Origin: CAVORB01 sp964395315
GTDB lineage: Bacteria > Pseudomonadota > Gammaproteobacteria > Chromatiales > Chromatiaceae
NCBI GenBank assembly: GCA_964395315.1
Contig: CAYNBI010000074.1
Span: 1 to 19,308, forward strand
Reading direction: 5' to 3'
Length of the DNA: 19,308 bases
Shown here piece by piece: positions 8,483-15,759 of the stretch; the stretch's first letter is position 1, and each line of letters opens with the position of its first letter. Made by a program: the position numbers and the translations under genes. The notes under the pieces were generated by a model. That model saw only the letters and a program-made list of their open reading frames with translations, was not told where the DNA came from and made no database searches.

Positions 8483-9168
8483 GAGAGCGGCTCCAGTCGA
8501 CCTTCGTGCATGCGCAGTCGCCGGTCGCAGCGTGCGGCGAGCCGTGGATCATGGGTGACCAGCACCAGCGCCGCCCCGCTGTCCCGGCGAAGGTCCAGCA
8601 GCAGGTCGATGACGTGCTCGCCGGTGGTCTCGTCGAGGTTGCCCGTGGGCTCGTCCGCGAACAGGATGTCCGGGCGTGGCGCGAAGGCGCGTGCGATGGC
8701 CACGCGCTGCTGCTCGCCGCCGGAGAGCTGGCGGGGGTAGTGCCCGGCGCGCTCCGAGAGCCCGACCCGCTCCAGGGCGTCCGCGGCCACACGGTCGGAG
8801 TCGCCCGCGCCGTTGAGCTCCAGGGGCAGCAGGACGTTCTCTAGCGCGCTCAGGGTGGGGAGGAGCTGAAAGTTCTGAAACACGAAGCCGACGCGCCCGC
8901 TGCGCAGGGACGCGCGCCCGTCCTCGTCGAGCCCGCCGAGGTTCTCACCACACAGCCAGACCTCGCCGGTGCTCGCGTGGTCGAGCCCAGCCAGCAGGCC
9001 GAGCAGCGTTGACTTGCCGGAGCCGGAAGCGCCGAGGATCGCGACCGCCTCTCCTGCCCCGACCGCCAGATCCAGGCCCCGCAGTATGGTCAAGAGGCCG
9101 CCGGGGCCATTAACATGCTTGCCCAGTCCCGAAGCCTTGGAGACGATCTCTCGCGTGTCTGCCATCAT
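8479..9168 (-). CDS. ybbA: YbbA-type ABC transporter ATP-binding protein
   Basis: The 229-residue product is a complete ABC ATPase of the LolD/MacB-like subgroup. Visible motifs are Walker A GASGSGKS (46-53), Q-loop FQN (Q98), signature LSGGEQ (148-153), Walker B ILFADEP followed by TGNLD (168-178), and H-loop H206. It should power the YbbP permease encoded immediately downstream with a 4-base overlap. The first ATG at 9168 has a modest AGGA 11 bases upstream. A second Met codon directly after it is the alternative start, worse spaced. The start codon overlaps that of divergent tesA, so the ybbA promoter must lie inside the tesA coding sequence, or tesA and ybbA share a very compact control region. 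Confidence 0.95.
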   Translation of the reverse strand: MMADTREIVSKASGLGKHVNGPGGLLTILRGLDLAVGAGEAVAILGASGSGKSTLLGLLAGLDHASTGEVWLCGENLGGLDEDGRASLRSGRVGFVFQNFQLLPTLSALENVLLPLELNGAGDSDRVAADALERVGLSERAGHYPRQLSGGEQQRVAIARAFAPRPDILFADEPTGNLDETTGEHVIDLLLDLRRDSGAALVLVTHDPRLAARCDRRLRMHEGRLEPLS

Positions 9169-9784
9169 GTTACGACTGATCCTGGTTGCCGGTCTTCTGC
9201 TCCCGGTGGCCTCCCGCGGCGCGGAAGATCCGGTGATTCTGGTGCTCGGCGACAGCTTGAGCGCCGGGTACGGGCTGTCGCGGCAGCAGGGCTGGGTGTC
9301 GTTGCTGGCCGCTCGCCTGGCCGAGTCGAGTTCACCCTACCGGGTGGTTAATGCCAGCGTCTCGGGAGAGACGACCGCCGGGGGTCTGACCCGCCTGGGA
9401 CCCTTGTTAAAACGCGAACCTCCGGCGGTGCTGGTGGTTGCCCTCGGCGCCAACGACGGCTTGCGCGGGATCGCCTTCGGCGAGATCGAGTCGAATCTGA
9501 CCCGTCTGGTCCGCATGGGACAGGAAGCCGGTGCGCGGATCCTGCTCGCGGGCATCCGCCTGCCGCCCAACTACGGTGCGGCCTACACCGAGGGCTTTCA
9601 AGCGATCTTCCCCGCGGTGGCGCGGCAGGAGGACGTGGCCCTGGTGCCCCATCTGCTGGCGGGCGTGGCCGAGCGCTGGGAACTGATGCAGGCCGACGGC
9701 CTGCACCCGAGCGCCGAGGCGCAGCCGCTCATCCTGGACAACGTGTGGGCGGAGCTCGAACCGCTTCTTCGGGACGCGGAATGA
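9167..9784 (+). CDS. tesA: TesA, periplasmic GDSL esterase (thioesterase I / lysophospholipase L1)
   Basis: The 205-residue product is an SGNH/GDSL hydrolase that cleaves acyl-CoA thioesters and lysophospholipids in the periplasm. It has a short signal peptide (MLRLILVAGLLLPVASRGA), the block I motif LGDSLSAGYG with nucleophile S30, the block II glycine in SGETTAGG (G67), block III GANDG (N96), and block V DGLHPS with D177 and H180. These make up a complete catalytic set. The start is ambiguous. The ATG at 9167 gives a normal signal peptide but has no nearby Shine-Dalgarno sequence. An in-frame GTG at 9155 (adding MSAI) has GGAGA 11 bases upstream. With either start the 5' end overlaps ybbA on the opposite strand. 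Only 133 bases separate its stop from the next plus-strand gene. Confidence 0.94.
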   Translation: MLRLILVAGLLLPVASRGAEDPVILVLGDSLSAGYGLSRQQGWVSLLAARLAESSSPYRVVNASVSGETTAGGLTRLGPLLKREPPAVLVVALGANDGLRGIAFGEIESNLTRLVRMGQEAGARILLAGIRLPPNYGAAYTEGFQAIFPAVARQEDVALVPHLLAGVAERWELMQADGLHPSAEAQPLILDNVWAELEPLLRDAE

Positions 9785-9845
9785 CCCTTGCCGGGGCGCC
9801 GGGGAATTTGCGACCGAAACGGGCGTCTGTAGAGATCGAAGCAGG

Positions 9846-9864
9846 GACGTCCGCGGTGGACATC
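9846..9864. repeat. Imperfect inverted repeat upstream of the SQR-like gene
   Basis: Arms GACGTCC (9846-9852) and GGACATC (9858-9864) flank a 5-base spacer; six of seven positions pair. It sits 53 bases before the start codon of the flavoprotein gene, in the short intergenic region after tesA, where an operator or leader hairpin could lie. No promoter with good -10 and -35 boxes could be placed with confidence, and in GC-rich DNA a match of this size can arise by chance. Confidence 0.25.
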
Positions 9865-9917
9865 ATCGACGCTGGTTCCCGCGCGTCCTTGCGGAATCAC
9901 TGTTAGGGGAGGACTTC

Positions 9918-11045
9918 ATGCATCGCGTGACTATCGTCGGCTCGGGATTCGCGGCCCTTACCGCCGTCCGCTCGATCAAGGAAAGCGGCGTCGCCACCGA
10001 TGTCACGGTGGTCAGCCCCAGGGCCGAGTTCGTCTACTATCCGGGCCTGATCTGGGTTCCTTCCGGGTTGCGCAGCGGCGCAGACCTGCGTATCCCGCTG
10101 GGGAAATACTTCCGCCGCATGGGCGTGGCCCATGTCGCCGCCGAGGCGACCGGGCTTAGCGAGGGCGGGCGGCTGCTCCGGACCAGCCATGCGCCTGTGT
10201 CCAACGACGGTCTGATCGTCGCCTCGGGCGGTCGCTTCATCAAGAAGCTGCCGGGCATCGAGCACGCCATTACCCCCTGCGAAGGCATCGCGGCCGCCGA
10301 GCGCATCCGCGATCGTCTGCGGGAGATGGACGGCGGGACGATCGCAATGGGCTTCGCGGGCAACCCGAAGGAGCCACAGGCCATGCGCGGGGGGCCGATG
10401 TTCGAGTTTCTGTTCGGCATCGACAGCCAGCTGCGCAAGGAGAAGCGGCGCGAGCGCTTCAAGCTCGTGTTCTTCACCCCGGCCGAGAAGCCCGGCAACC
10501 GGCTCGGACCGAAGGCGGTCGAGGGGCTGCTCTCGGAGATGCGAAAGCGCGGCATCGAGACTCACCTGGGCCACAAGCTCAAGGGGTTCACCGCCGACAA
10601 GGTGATGACGGAGGGCGGCGAGCTCGACGCCGACCTGATCCTCTTCATGCCCGGCATGACCGGGGATCAGTGGTTCGATAACACCGATCTGCCGCGTTCC
10701 GAGGGCGGGCTGATCCAGGCCGACGCGCACTGCAAGGTGCCCGGGTTTGAACGGGTCTACGTGGCGGGGGATTCCGGCAGTTTCCCGGGGCCGGAGTGGA
10801 TGCCCAAGCAGGCCCACATGGCGGACCTGCAGGCCGAGGCGGCGGCGGCCAACCTGTTGTCGGAGCTGGAAGGTCGGGAGCCGACCCAGGGTTTCAAGGT
10901 CGAGCTGGTCTGCATCGTAGACTCGAACGACCGTGGGATGCTGGTCGCCCGCACCGAGCGCCGCAATCTGATGCTGCCCTCGATGCGCCTGTTCCACTGG
11001 ATGAAACGCGGTTTCGAGTGGTGGTACCTGCGCCGGTATCGCTGA
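9918..11045 (+). CDS. Sulfide:quinone reductase/flavocytochrome c-like FAD-dependent oxidoreductase
   Basis: The 375-residue product is a two-dinucleotide-binding-domain flavoprotein of the SQR/FccB kind. It opens with an FAD site, VGSGFAALTAV (7-17), continues with FVYYPGLIWVPSGLR typical of SQR-like proteins, and has the second FAD contact VYVAGDSGSFPG near 280-291, then MPKQAHMADLQAEAAAANL. It ends in an amphipathic aromatic/basic tail (MRLFHWMKRGFEWWYLRRYR) that could dip into the membrane, as in monotopic SQRs. It contains only three cysteines: C121 in ITPCEG, C272, and C332 in VCIVDSNDRG. C121 and C332 fall where SQRs have their first and third conserved Cys. The middle Cys, near GNPKEPQAMRGGPMFEF, is absent, so sulfide oxidation is uncertain. 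A strong GGGGAGG lies 5 bases before the ATG. No signal peptide is seen. Confidence 0.85.
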   Translation: MHRVTIVGSGFAALTAVRSIKESGVATDVTVVSPRAEFVYYPGLIWVPSGLRSGADLRIPLGKYFRRMGVAHVAAEATGLSEGGRLLRTSHAPVSNDGLIVASGGRFIKKLPGIEHAITPCEGIAAAERIRDRLREMDGGTIAMGFAGNPKEPQAMRGGPMFEFLFGIDSQLRKEKRRERFKLVFFTPAEKPGNRLGPKAVEGLLSEMRKRGIETHLGHKLKGFTADKVMTEGGELDADLILFMPGMTGDQWFDNTDLPRSEGGLIQADAHCKVPGFERVYVAGDSGSFPGPEWMPKQAHMADLQAEAAAANLLSELEGREPTQGFKVELVCIVDSNDRGMLVARTERRNLMLPSMRLFHWMKRGFEWWYLRRYR

Positions 11046-11052
11046 GTCGAAG

Positions 11053-11073
11053 CGGACCCGGCGCCGGCGTCCG
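11053..11073. terminator. GC-rich hairpin between convergent genes
   Basis: Arms CGGACCCG (11053-11060) and CGGCGTCCG (11065-11073) pair over 8 base pairs with one bulged C and a GCGC loop. The hairpin begins 8 bases after the flavoprotein stop and lies 17 bases beyond the convergent transpeptidase stop. Its position suits a shared transcript end. There is no T-run on either strand, so it would not act as a classical intrinsic terminator; a Rho-dependent end protected by this hairpin is possible. Confidence 0.35.
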
Positions 11074-11089
11074 GGCGGGCAGGGGGCGG

Positions 11090-11665
11090 TCAGCCCTCGA
11101 TGATCACCGGGTCCCCGATCTTCATGCGCTCGAACAGGAAGGCGGCGTCCTCGCGATCCATGCGTACGCAGCCGTGGGAGGCGGCGTGCCCCGGCAACCA
11201 GCCCTCGTGAATGAAATAGTCACCGTAGAACTGGATCGAATAGGGCATCCAGGCGGGCTCGCCGAGCTCGTTCTCGTACTTTGACGAGACCTTGTCCTTC
11301 TGCTTGCTCTGGACCCGGAATCGGCCAGTGGGCGTGGGGGAGGACGGCTCGCCCGAGGAAATGGGGCGGCTGCGGACCAGCGAGCCGTCCTCCAGGCAGG
11401 AAAAGTACTGGGTGGCCAGGCTGATGGTGAGCTCCCGCGTCCGCGCCTCAGGCAAATCGGCGGCGCGTTGGACGTGCGCGGCGGGCACCGGCGGGAACCG
11501 GGTCCCCGCGCCCGGTGGAAACCGGGGCCATTGCTCGGGTGCGGGGGCCGCGCAGCCGGTGGCGAGCAGCAGGGCGAGGGCGCCGCTCAGTGCCCCTGCC
11601 TTACCTTGCGCAATGCGCTCGCGCCAGCGCAGACGGGCGCGCAGCTGGTTCGATTTTGTCGGCAT
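11090..11665 (-). CDS. L,D-transpeptidase (YkuD domain) lipoprotein
   Basis: The 191-residue product is a small YkuD-fold enzyme expected to act on peptidoglycan, forming 3-3 cross-links or attaching proteins to it. A basic N-terminus and hydrophobic stretch end in LLATGC with C38, a likely lipobox, so it is probably a lipoprotein. A Pro-rich linker (about 40-70) leads to the catalytic domain. That domain contains SPTPTGRFRV (109-118), the conserved His in YFIHEGW (H153), and SHGCVRM with catalytic C166 flanked by H164 and R168. It carries no LysM or peptidoglycan-binding repeat and is at the short end for the family. No clear ribosome binding site precedes the ATG. The gene is on the same strand as lpdA, starting 75 bases after its stop, and converges with the flavoprotein gene. 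Confidence 0.9.
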   Translation of the reverse strand: MPTKSNQLRARLRWRERIAQGKAGALSGALALLLATGCAAPAPEQWPRFPPGAGTRFPPVPAAHVQRAADLPEARTRELTISLATQYFSCLEDGSLVRSRPISSGEPSSPTPTGRFRVQSKQKDKVSSKYENELGEPAWMPYSIQFYGDYFIHEGWLPGHAASHGCVRMDREDAAFLFERMKIGDPVIIEG

Positions 11666-11740
11666 GCAGTTAGCTTAGAACAAGTTCGTTGGCGCTTCAC
11701 AAGGCGACCAGACCGCTCAAAACCTCCAGCGTCGGCAGAC

Positions 11741-13465
11741 TCAGCGTCCCTTTCTGGGCGGCATCAAGTCGGTGATCGAGCCGTGCGCCATTTCGGCGGC
11801 GAAGCAGACGGTCTCGTTCAATGTCGGGTGGGGATGGATGGTGAGCCCGATGTCCTCGTAGTCGGCGCCCATCTCCAAGGCCAGCACCGTCTCGCCGATG
11901 AGCTCGCCCGCGTTGGGACCGACGATACCGGCACCCAGGATGCGCTTGGTGTCCGGGTCGAATAGGAGCTTGGTCAGGCCCTCGTCGCGGCCGATGCCCA
12001 GCGCGCGGCCGCTGGCGGCCCAGGGGAATGCGCCCTTCTCATAGGCGATGCCCTTGGCCTTGGCCTCGGTCTCCGTGAGGCCCATCCAGGCCACCTCGGG
12101 GTCGGTGTAGGCGACGGACGGGATGGTCATGGGGTCGAACAGGGCCGGTAGCCCGGCGATGACCTCGGCCGCGACCTTGGCCTCGTGGGTCGCCTTGTGG
12201 GCCAGCATGGGGTTTCCGACCACGTCGCCGATGGCGAAGATGTTGGGCACGTTGGTGCGCATGTGTGCGTCCACCGGGATGAAGCCGCGCTCGTCCACCT
12301 GCACCCCGGCGGCCTCGGCATTGACCAGCTTGCCGTTGGGGCGGCGCCCGACCGCCACCAGGACGCGGTCGTAGATCTCCTCCGCCGGCGCTCCCTTGCC
12401 CTCGAACGCGACCTTGATGCCGTCGCCGGTGGCGTTCATGCCGGTGACCTTGGTGCCGAGCATGATGCGGTCGTAGCGCTTCTTGATCACCTTCTCGAGG
12501 GCGCGCACCAGGTCCTTGTCGCAGCCTGGGATGAGCTGATCCTGTAGCTCGACGACGTCGATGCGCGAGCCCAGGGCGTGATAAACGGTCGCCATCTCCA
12601 GGCCGATGATGCCGCCGCCGACGATCAGCATGCGACCCGGGATGTCCGTCAGCTCCAGGGCGTCGGTGGAGTCCATGACCCGCGGGTCCTCGTGGGGGAA
12701 GCCAGGGATCTTCACCGGGGCCGAGCCGCAGGCGATGATGGCCTGGTCGAAGCCGATGGAGACGCGGCCCTCGCGTGTGTCGACGCCGATGCGGTTTGGG
12801 GACTCGAAGCGGCCGGTGCCCTGGACGACCGTGATCTTGCGCTGCTTGGCCAGGGCGGCAAGGCCGCCGGTGAGCTTGGCGACGACCTGGTCCTTGCCCG
12901 CGCGCAGCTTGTCGAGATCGATCTCGGGCTCGCCGAAGGCGATGCCCATGCGCTGCATATCCGCCGCCTCGTTGATGATCTGCGCCGTGTGCAGCAGGGC
13001 CTTGGAGGGGATGCAGCCCACGTTCAGGCAGACCCCGCCCAGCGCGGGGTAACGCTCGACGAGCACCACCTTCTTGTCCAGATCGGCGGCGCGGAACGCA
13101 GCGGTGTAGCCGCCCGGGCCGGCTCCGAGCACGACCACCTCGGTGCGCATGTCCGAGGCCGGCGCGGGATCGGTAGGCGCTTCTCTACGCTCGGCCGCGG
13201 GTGGTTCGGCGGGCTCGGCTGCGGCCTCGGTCGACAGGGTCAGGATCGGGTCACCCTGGGAGACCCGATCGCCCACCTTTACCTGCAGCGCGTCCACCGT
13301 CCCGGCCTCGGGGGCGGGGATCTCCATCGTCGCCTTGTCGCTCTCAAGGGTGATGAGTGACGCCTCCTTCTCCACGCGGTCGCCGTTGGCGACCAGAACC
13401 TCGATCACCTCCACGTCCTTGAAATCGCCGATGTCGGGGATCTTGACCTGGATGCTGTTGCTCAT
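11741..13465 (-). CDS. lpdA: Dihydrolipoyl dehydrogenase (PDH E3) with N-terminal lipoyl domain
   Basis: The 574-residue product reoxidises the dihydrolipoyl arm of the pyruvate dehydrogenase complex and passes electrons to NAD+. Residues 1-78 are a lipoyl domain with modification site ESDKATM (K44). A Pro/Ala/Glu linker (about 80-105) follows, then the flavoprotein: FAD site GAGPGG (114-119), redox disulfide in GGVCLNVGCIPSK (C146, C151), NAD site GGGIIG (283-288), a second FAD contact near AIGDVVGNPMLAH, and the C-terminal HPHPTLNE with catalytic H546 and E551. A fused lipoyl domain is known in some beta- and gammaproteobacterial E3 proteins. The ATG at 13465 is chosen because the lipoyl domain begins right after it; an upstream ATG at 13570 would add 35 basic residues unlike any E3. 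The deaD gene separates it from aceF. Confidence 0.96.
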   Translation of the reverse strand: MSNSIQVKIPDIGDFKDVEVIEVLVANGDRVEKEASLITLESDKATMEIPAPEAGTVDALQVKVGDRVSQGDPILTLSTEAAAEPAEPPAAERREAPTDPAPASDMRTEVVVLGAGPGGYTAAFRAADLDKKVVLVERYPALGGVCLNVGCIPSKALLHTAQIINEAADMQRMGIAFGEPEIDLDKLRAGKDQVVAKLTGGLAALAKQRKITVVQGTGRFESPNRIGVDTREGRVSIGFDQAIIACGSAPVKIPGFPHEDPRVMDSTDALELTDIPGRMLIVGGGIIGLEMATVYHALGSRIDVVELQDQLIPGCDKDLVRALEKVIKKRYDRIMLGTKVTGMNATGDGIKVAFEGKGAPAEEIYDRVLVAVGRRPNGKLVNAEAAGVQVDERGFIPVDAHMRTNVPNIFAIGDVVGNPMLAHKATHEAKVAAEVIAGLPALFDPMTIPSVAYTDPEVAWMGLTETEAKAKGIAYEKGAFPWAASGRALGIGRDEGLTKLLFDPDTKRILGAGIVGPNAGELIGETVLALEMGADYEDIGLTIHPHPTLNETVCFAAEMAHGSITDLMPPRKGR

Positions 13466-13568
13466 GTGCGTTGTCTCGTTATTCCGGTGGTCGCGCGCTT
13501 TCTTGCGGAATCTCTGTTCGTATCGGCTAGGCCGGAGTCGCGGCCCTGGGGCGAGCGCCTTGCGGCTC

Positions 13569-13574
13569 ATTGTA
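13569..13574 (-). promoter_or_regulatory. Possible -10 element upstream of lpdA
   Basis: On the minus strand this reads TACAAT, five of six matches to the sigma-70 -10 consensus, about 104 bases before the lpdA start codon. The region 17-18 bases further upstream (TTCGCG) is a poor -35. It lies in the 271-base gap between the helicase stop and lpdA, which is long enough for lpdA to have its own promoter. Only the one box supports it. Confidence 0.25.
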
Positions 13575-13669
13575 GAGCAGCGGAACCTACCTCGCGAATA
13601 CGCCCCGTGGTGGCGCGATCCAGGCGCGATGGGCGCGCGATTCGCCTCCGGTTGAGGCCGGGTGAGCCG

Positions 13670-13689
13670 CGACCCGGTCAGCGGGGTCG
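13670..13689 (-). terminator. Weak hairpin downstream of the helicase gene
   Basis: CGACCC (13670-13675) and GGGTCG (13684-13689) form a 6-base-pair stem with an 8-base loop, beginning 47 bases after the helicase stop codon in the direction of transcription. No T-run follows on the minus strand, so this is at most a weak or Rho-assisted end. The rest of the 13466-13736 gap shows no gene. Confidence 0.2.
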
Positions 13690-13736
13690 GATCTTCTTCA
13701 GACGGCGCGCCGCGAGACCTCGCCCGGCAGCGACCT

Positions 13737-15533
13737 TCACTCCGCCTTGGGTTTCTCTGTCCCTTTGGCGCGCTCTACGGGTTTCTTGGCCTTGTTCGTC
13801 CTGAGTTTCTTCGGTTTGCGCGGTCTGTCCTCCGCGGCCTTGCCACAGTCTGCCAAGCGCTCTATGGCCAGCTTCTGCTTGCACACCCAGGTACGCCTGA
13901 GCGTATTGAATGTCTCCGGCGGCATGCCAGCGGGCAGGTCCACGGTGCTGTAGTCCTCATAGATCTCGATGTGACCGATGTAGCAGCCCTCAATTTCGGC
14001 CTCGTTGGAGATCGCGCCGACGATGTTGCCGGGCTTGACGCCATGCCGGTAGCCGACCGCGATGCGGAAGCGCTCCATCTCGACGTCGGGGAAGTCTTTC
14101 AGCGGTTTGGCCCGGGCCTCGGGTGCGGCTTTGCGCTGCGGGTCACGTTCGCTTCGACGCGGGCGGTCCTGTTGCTCTGGTCGGGCCGGTCGCGGCTCGG
14201 GCTTGACCTCGGGCAACAGCAGAGGCTCGTTGCCCTGCGCCAGGCGCGCCAAGGCGGCGGCGATGCGCAGCGGATCCTCGTCGAACTCCTGCTCGTACTC
14301 GCTCACCAGGCGATAGAAGGGGGCGAGCTCCGATTCATCGGTTAGAGCGTCCTTGATGCGCTGCTTGAAGCGGCCCATGCGGCTGAGGTTGATGTCCGAG
14401 ACGGTCGGCATCTGCATGGGATCGATGCGCTGGTGGATGGCGTTCTCGATGGCGCGCAGCATGCGGCGCTCGCGGGGCGCCACGAACAGGATCGCCTCGC
14501 CGGTGCGGCCGGCACGCCCTGTGCGGCCGATGCGGTGCACGTAGGACTCGGGATCGTACGGGATGTCGTAGTTGATGACGTGGCTGATGCGCTGAACGTC
14601 CAAGCCGCGCGCCGCCACGTCGGTGGCCACCAGGATGTCGATGCTGCCCGCGCGCAGGCGCTCCACGGTCTTCTCGCGTTGGGCCTGCTGGATGTCGCCG
14701 TTGAGCGGCTCGCAGGCATACCCGCGCGCAGCCAGTTTCTCGGCCAGCTCCTCGGTGGCGGTCTTGGTTCGCACGAACACGATGCCGCCGTCCATCTCCT
14801 CGGTCTCTAGGATGCGGGTCAAGGCATCCAGCTTGTGCAGGCCGCCGACTGTCCAGAAACGCTGGCGGATAGTCGCGGCGGTCGCGGTCTTTGCCTCGAT
14901 GCGGATGGTGTGGGGGTCGCGCAGGTGGCGGTCCGCGACCTTGCGGATGACCTGCGGCAGGGTGGCGGAGAAGAGCGCGACCTGGCGCTCGGCGGGGGTG
15001 TGTTGCAGGATCCACTCGACGTCGTCGATGAAACCCATGCGCAGCATCTCGTCGGCCTCGTCCAGCACCACGGCCTGCAGCCGGTCGAGGGCCAGCGAGC
15101 CGCGCCGCATGTGGTCCATGATGCGCCCAGGGGTACCGACCACCACCTGGGCGCCGCGTTGCAGCTGGCGCAGCTGGATACCGTACGCCTGGCCGCCGTA
15201 GATCGGGAGCACGTGGAAGTTCGGCAGGTGGCGGGCGTAGGTTTGGCAGGCCTCGGCGACCTGGATAGCCAGCTCCCGCGTGGGCGTCAGCATCAGGATC
15301 TGGGTGCTGGACTTTTGCAGGTCCGCCCGCGCCAGCAAAGGCAGCGCAAAGGCCGCTGTCTTGCCGGTTCCCGTCTGGGCCTGACCGAGCAGGTCGTGGC
15401 CGGCGAGCAGCACCGGGATGGCCTGGGCCTGGATTGGCGAGGGTGTTTCGTAGCCGACTTCCCGCAGCACTCGCAAAAGAGGCTCGGGCAGCCCGAGGTC
15501 ATCGAAGTCATGGATTGGTGTCGGGGAGGCCAT
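13737..15533 (-). CDS. deaD: DEAD-box ATP-dependent RNA helicase (DeaD/CsdA type)
   Basis: The 598-residue product unwinds structured RNA and likely serves ribosome assembly, RNA decay or cold adaptation. The two RecA-like domains carry all helicase motifs: Q motif TPSPIQAQ (30-37), motif I AQTGTGKT (52-59), Ia PTREL (84-88), II DEAD (158-161), III SAT (189-191), IVF/VRTK near 251-257, V VATDVAARGLD (302-312), and VI HRIGRTGRAGR (333-343). A charged Pro/Arg linker (about 440-475) leads to a DbpA-like RNA-binding domain (about 485-560, with YRHGVKPGNIVGAI), and then a Lys-rich tail. The ATG at 15533 is preferred to the GTG just before it; neither has a clear ribosome binding site. The gene sits between aceF (226-base gap) and lpdA (271-base gap), on the same strand as the PDH genes. 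Confidence 0.95.
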   Translation of the reverse strand: MASPTPIHDFDDLGLPEPLLRVLREVGYETPSPIQAQAIPVLLAGHDLLGQAQTGTGKTAAFALPLLARADLQKSSTQILMLTPTRELAIQVAEACQTYARHLPNFHVLPIYGGQAYGIQLRQLQRGAQVVVGTPGRIMDHMRRGSLALDRLQAVVLDEADEMLRMGFIDDVEWILQHTPAERQVALFSATLPQVIRKVADRHLRDPHTIRIEAKTATAATIRQRFWTVGGLHKLDALTRILETEEMDGGIVFVRTKTATEELAEKLAARGYACEPLNGDIQQAQREKTVERLRAGSIDILVATDVAARGLDVQRISHVINYDIPYDPESYVHRIGRTGRAGRTGEAILFVAPRERRMLRAIENAIHQRIDPMQMPTVSDINLSRMGRFKQRIKDALTDESELAPFYRLVSEYEQEFDEDPLRIAAALARLAQGNEPLLLPEVKPEPRPARPEQQDRPRRSERDPQRKAAPEARAKPLKDFPDVEMERFRIAVGYRHGVKPGNIVGAISNEAEIEGCYIGHIEIYEDYSTVDLPAGMPPETFNTLRRTWVCKQKLAIERLADCGKAAEDRPRKPKKLRTNKAKKPVERAKGTEKPKAE

Positions 15534-15694
15534 CACGCGTTTCTGTCAAAAAAGTAGCAGCGGCTGCGCCGGGCGGGGCCGTGCAGTATACGCAATCATT
15601 CCACGGGGAGCGGCGGCATCCTTGGCGGTGCCGGGTACCAGCGAGATTGCGGCGCCATGGTTTCGGACCAGCGGAGACGCCGACCCGCGCGGTT

Positions 15695-15725
15695 CGGCCG
15701 CGGTGCCCCGTTTGCGCCGCGGCCG
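15695..15725 (-). repeat. Long GC-rich hairpin between aceF and deaD
   Basis: Arms CGGCCGCGGTGC (15695-15706) and GCGCCGCGGCCG (15714-15725) are complementary over 12 positions, with one non-Watson-Crick pair and a 7-base loop. On the minus strand it begins 34 bases after the aceF stop codon, where it could end transcription or protect the aceEF message from 3' decay. No T-run follows it, so it is not a classical intrinsic terminator. A run of six T (minus strand, near 15548) lies 150 bases further on, close to the deaD start, and is not paired with a convincing stem. The remainder of the 226-base gap holds no gene. Confidence 0.4.
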
Positions 15726-15759
15726 ACGGTGTGGCGCGGAGATGAGGTTGTATTCGGCG

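Noticed and set aside
13466..13570. Longer LpdA starting at the ATG at 13570
   Set aside because: It would add 35 Arg/Lys-rich residues before the lipoyl domain, which normally starts at the N-terminus; a -10-like box lies over that start.
15543..15548. TTGACA on the minus strand just before deaD as a -35 box
   Set aside because: It is a perfect -35 hexamer, but it lies about 10 bases from the start codon and has no -10 at the right spacing, so any transcript would start inside the coding region.
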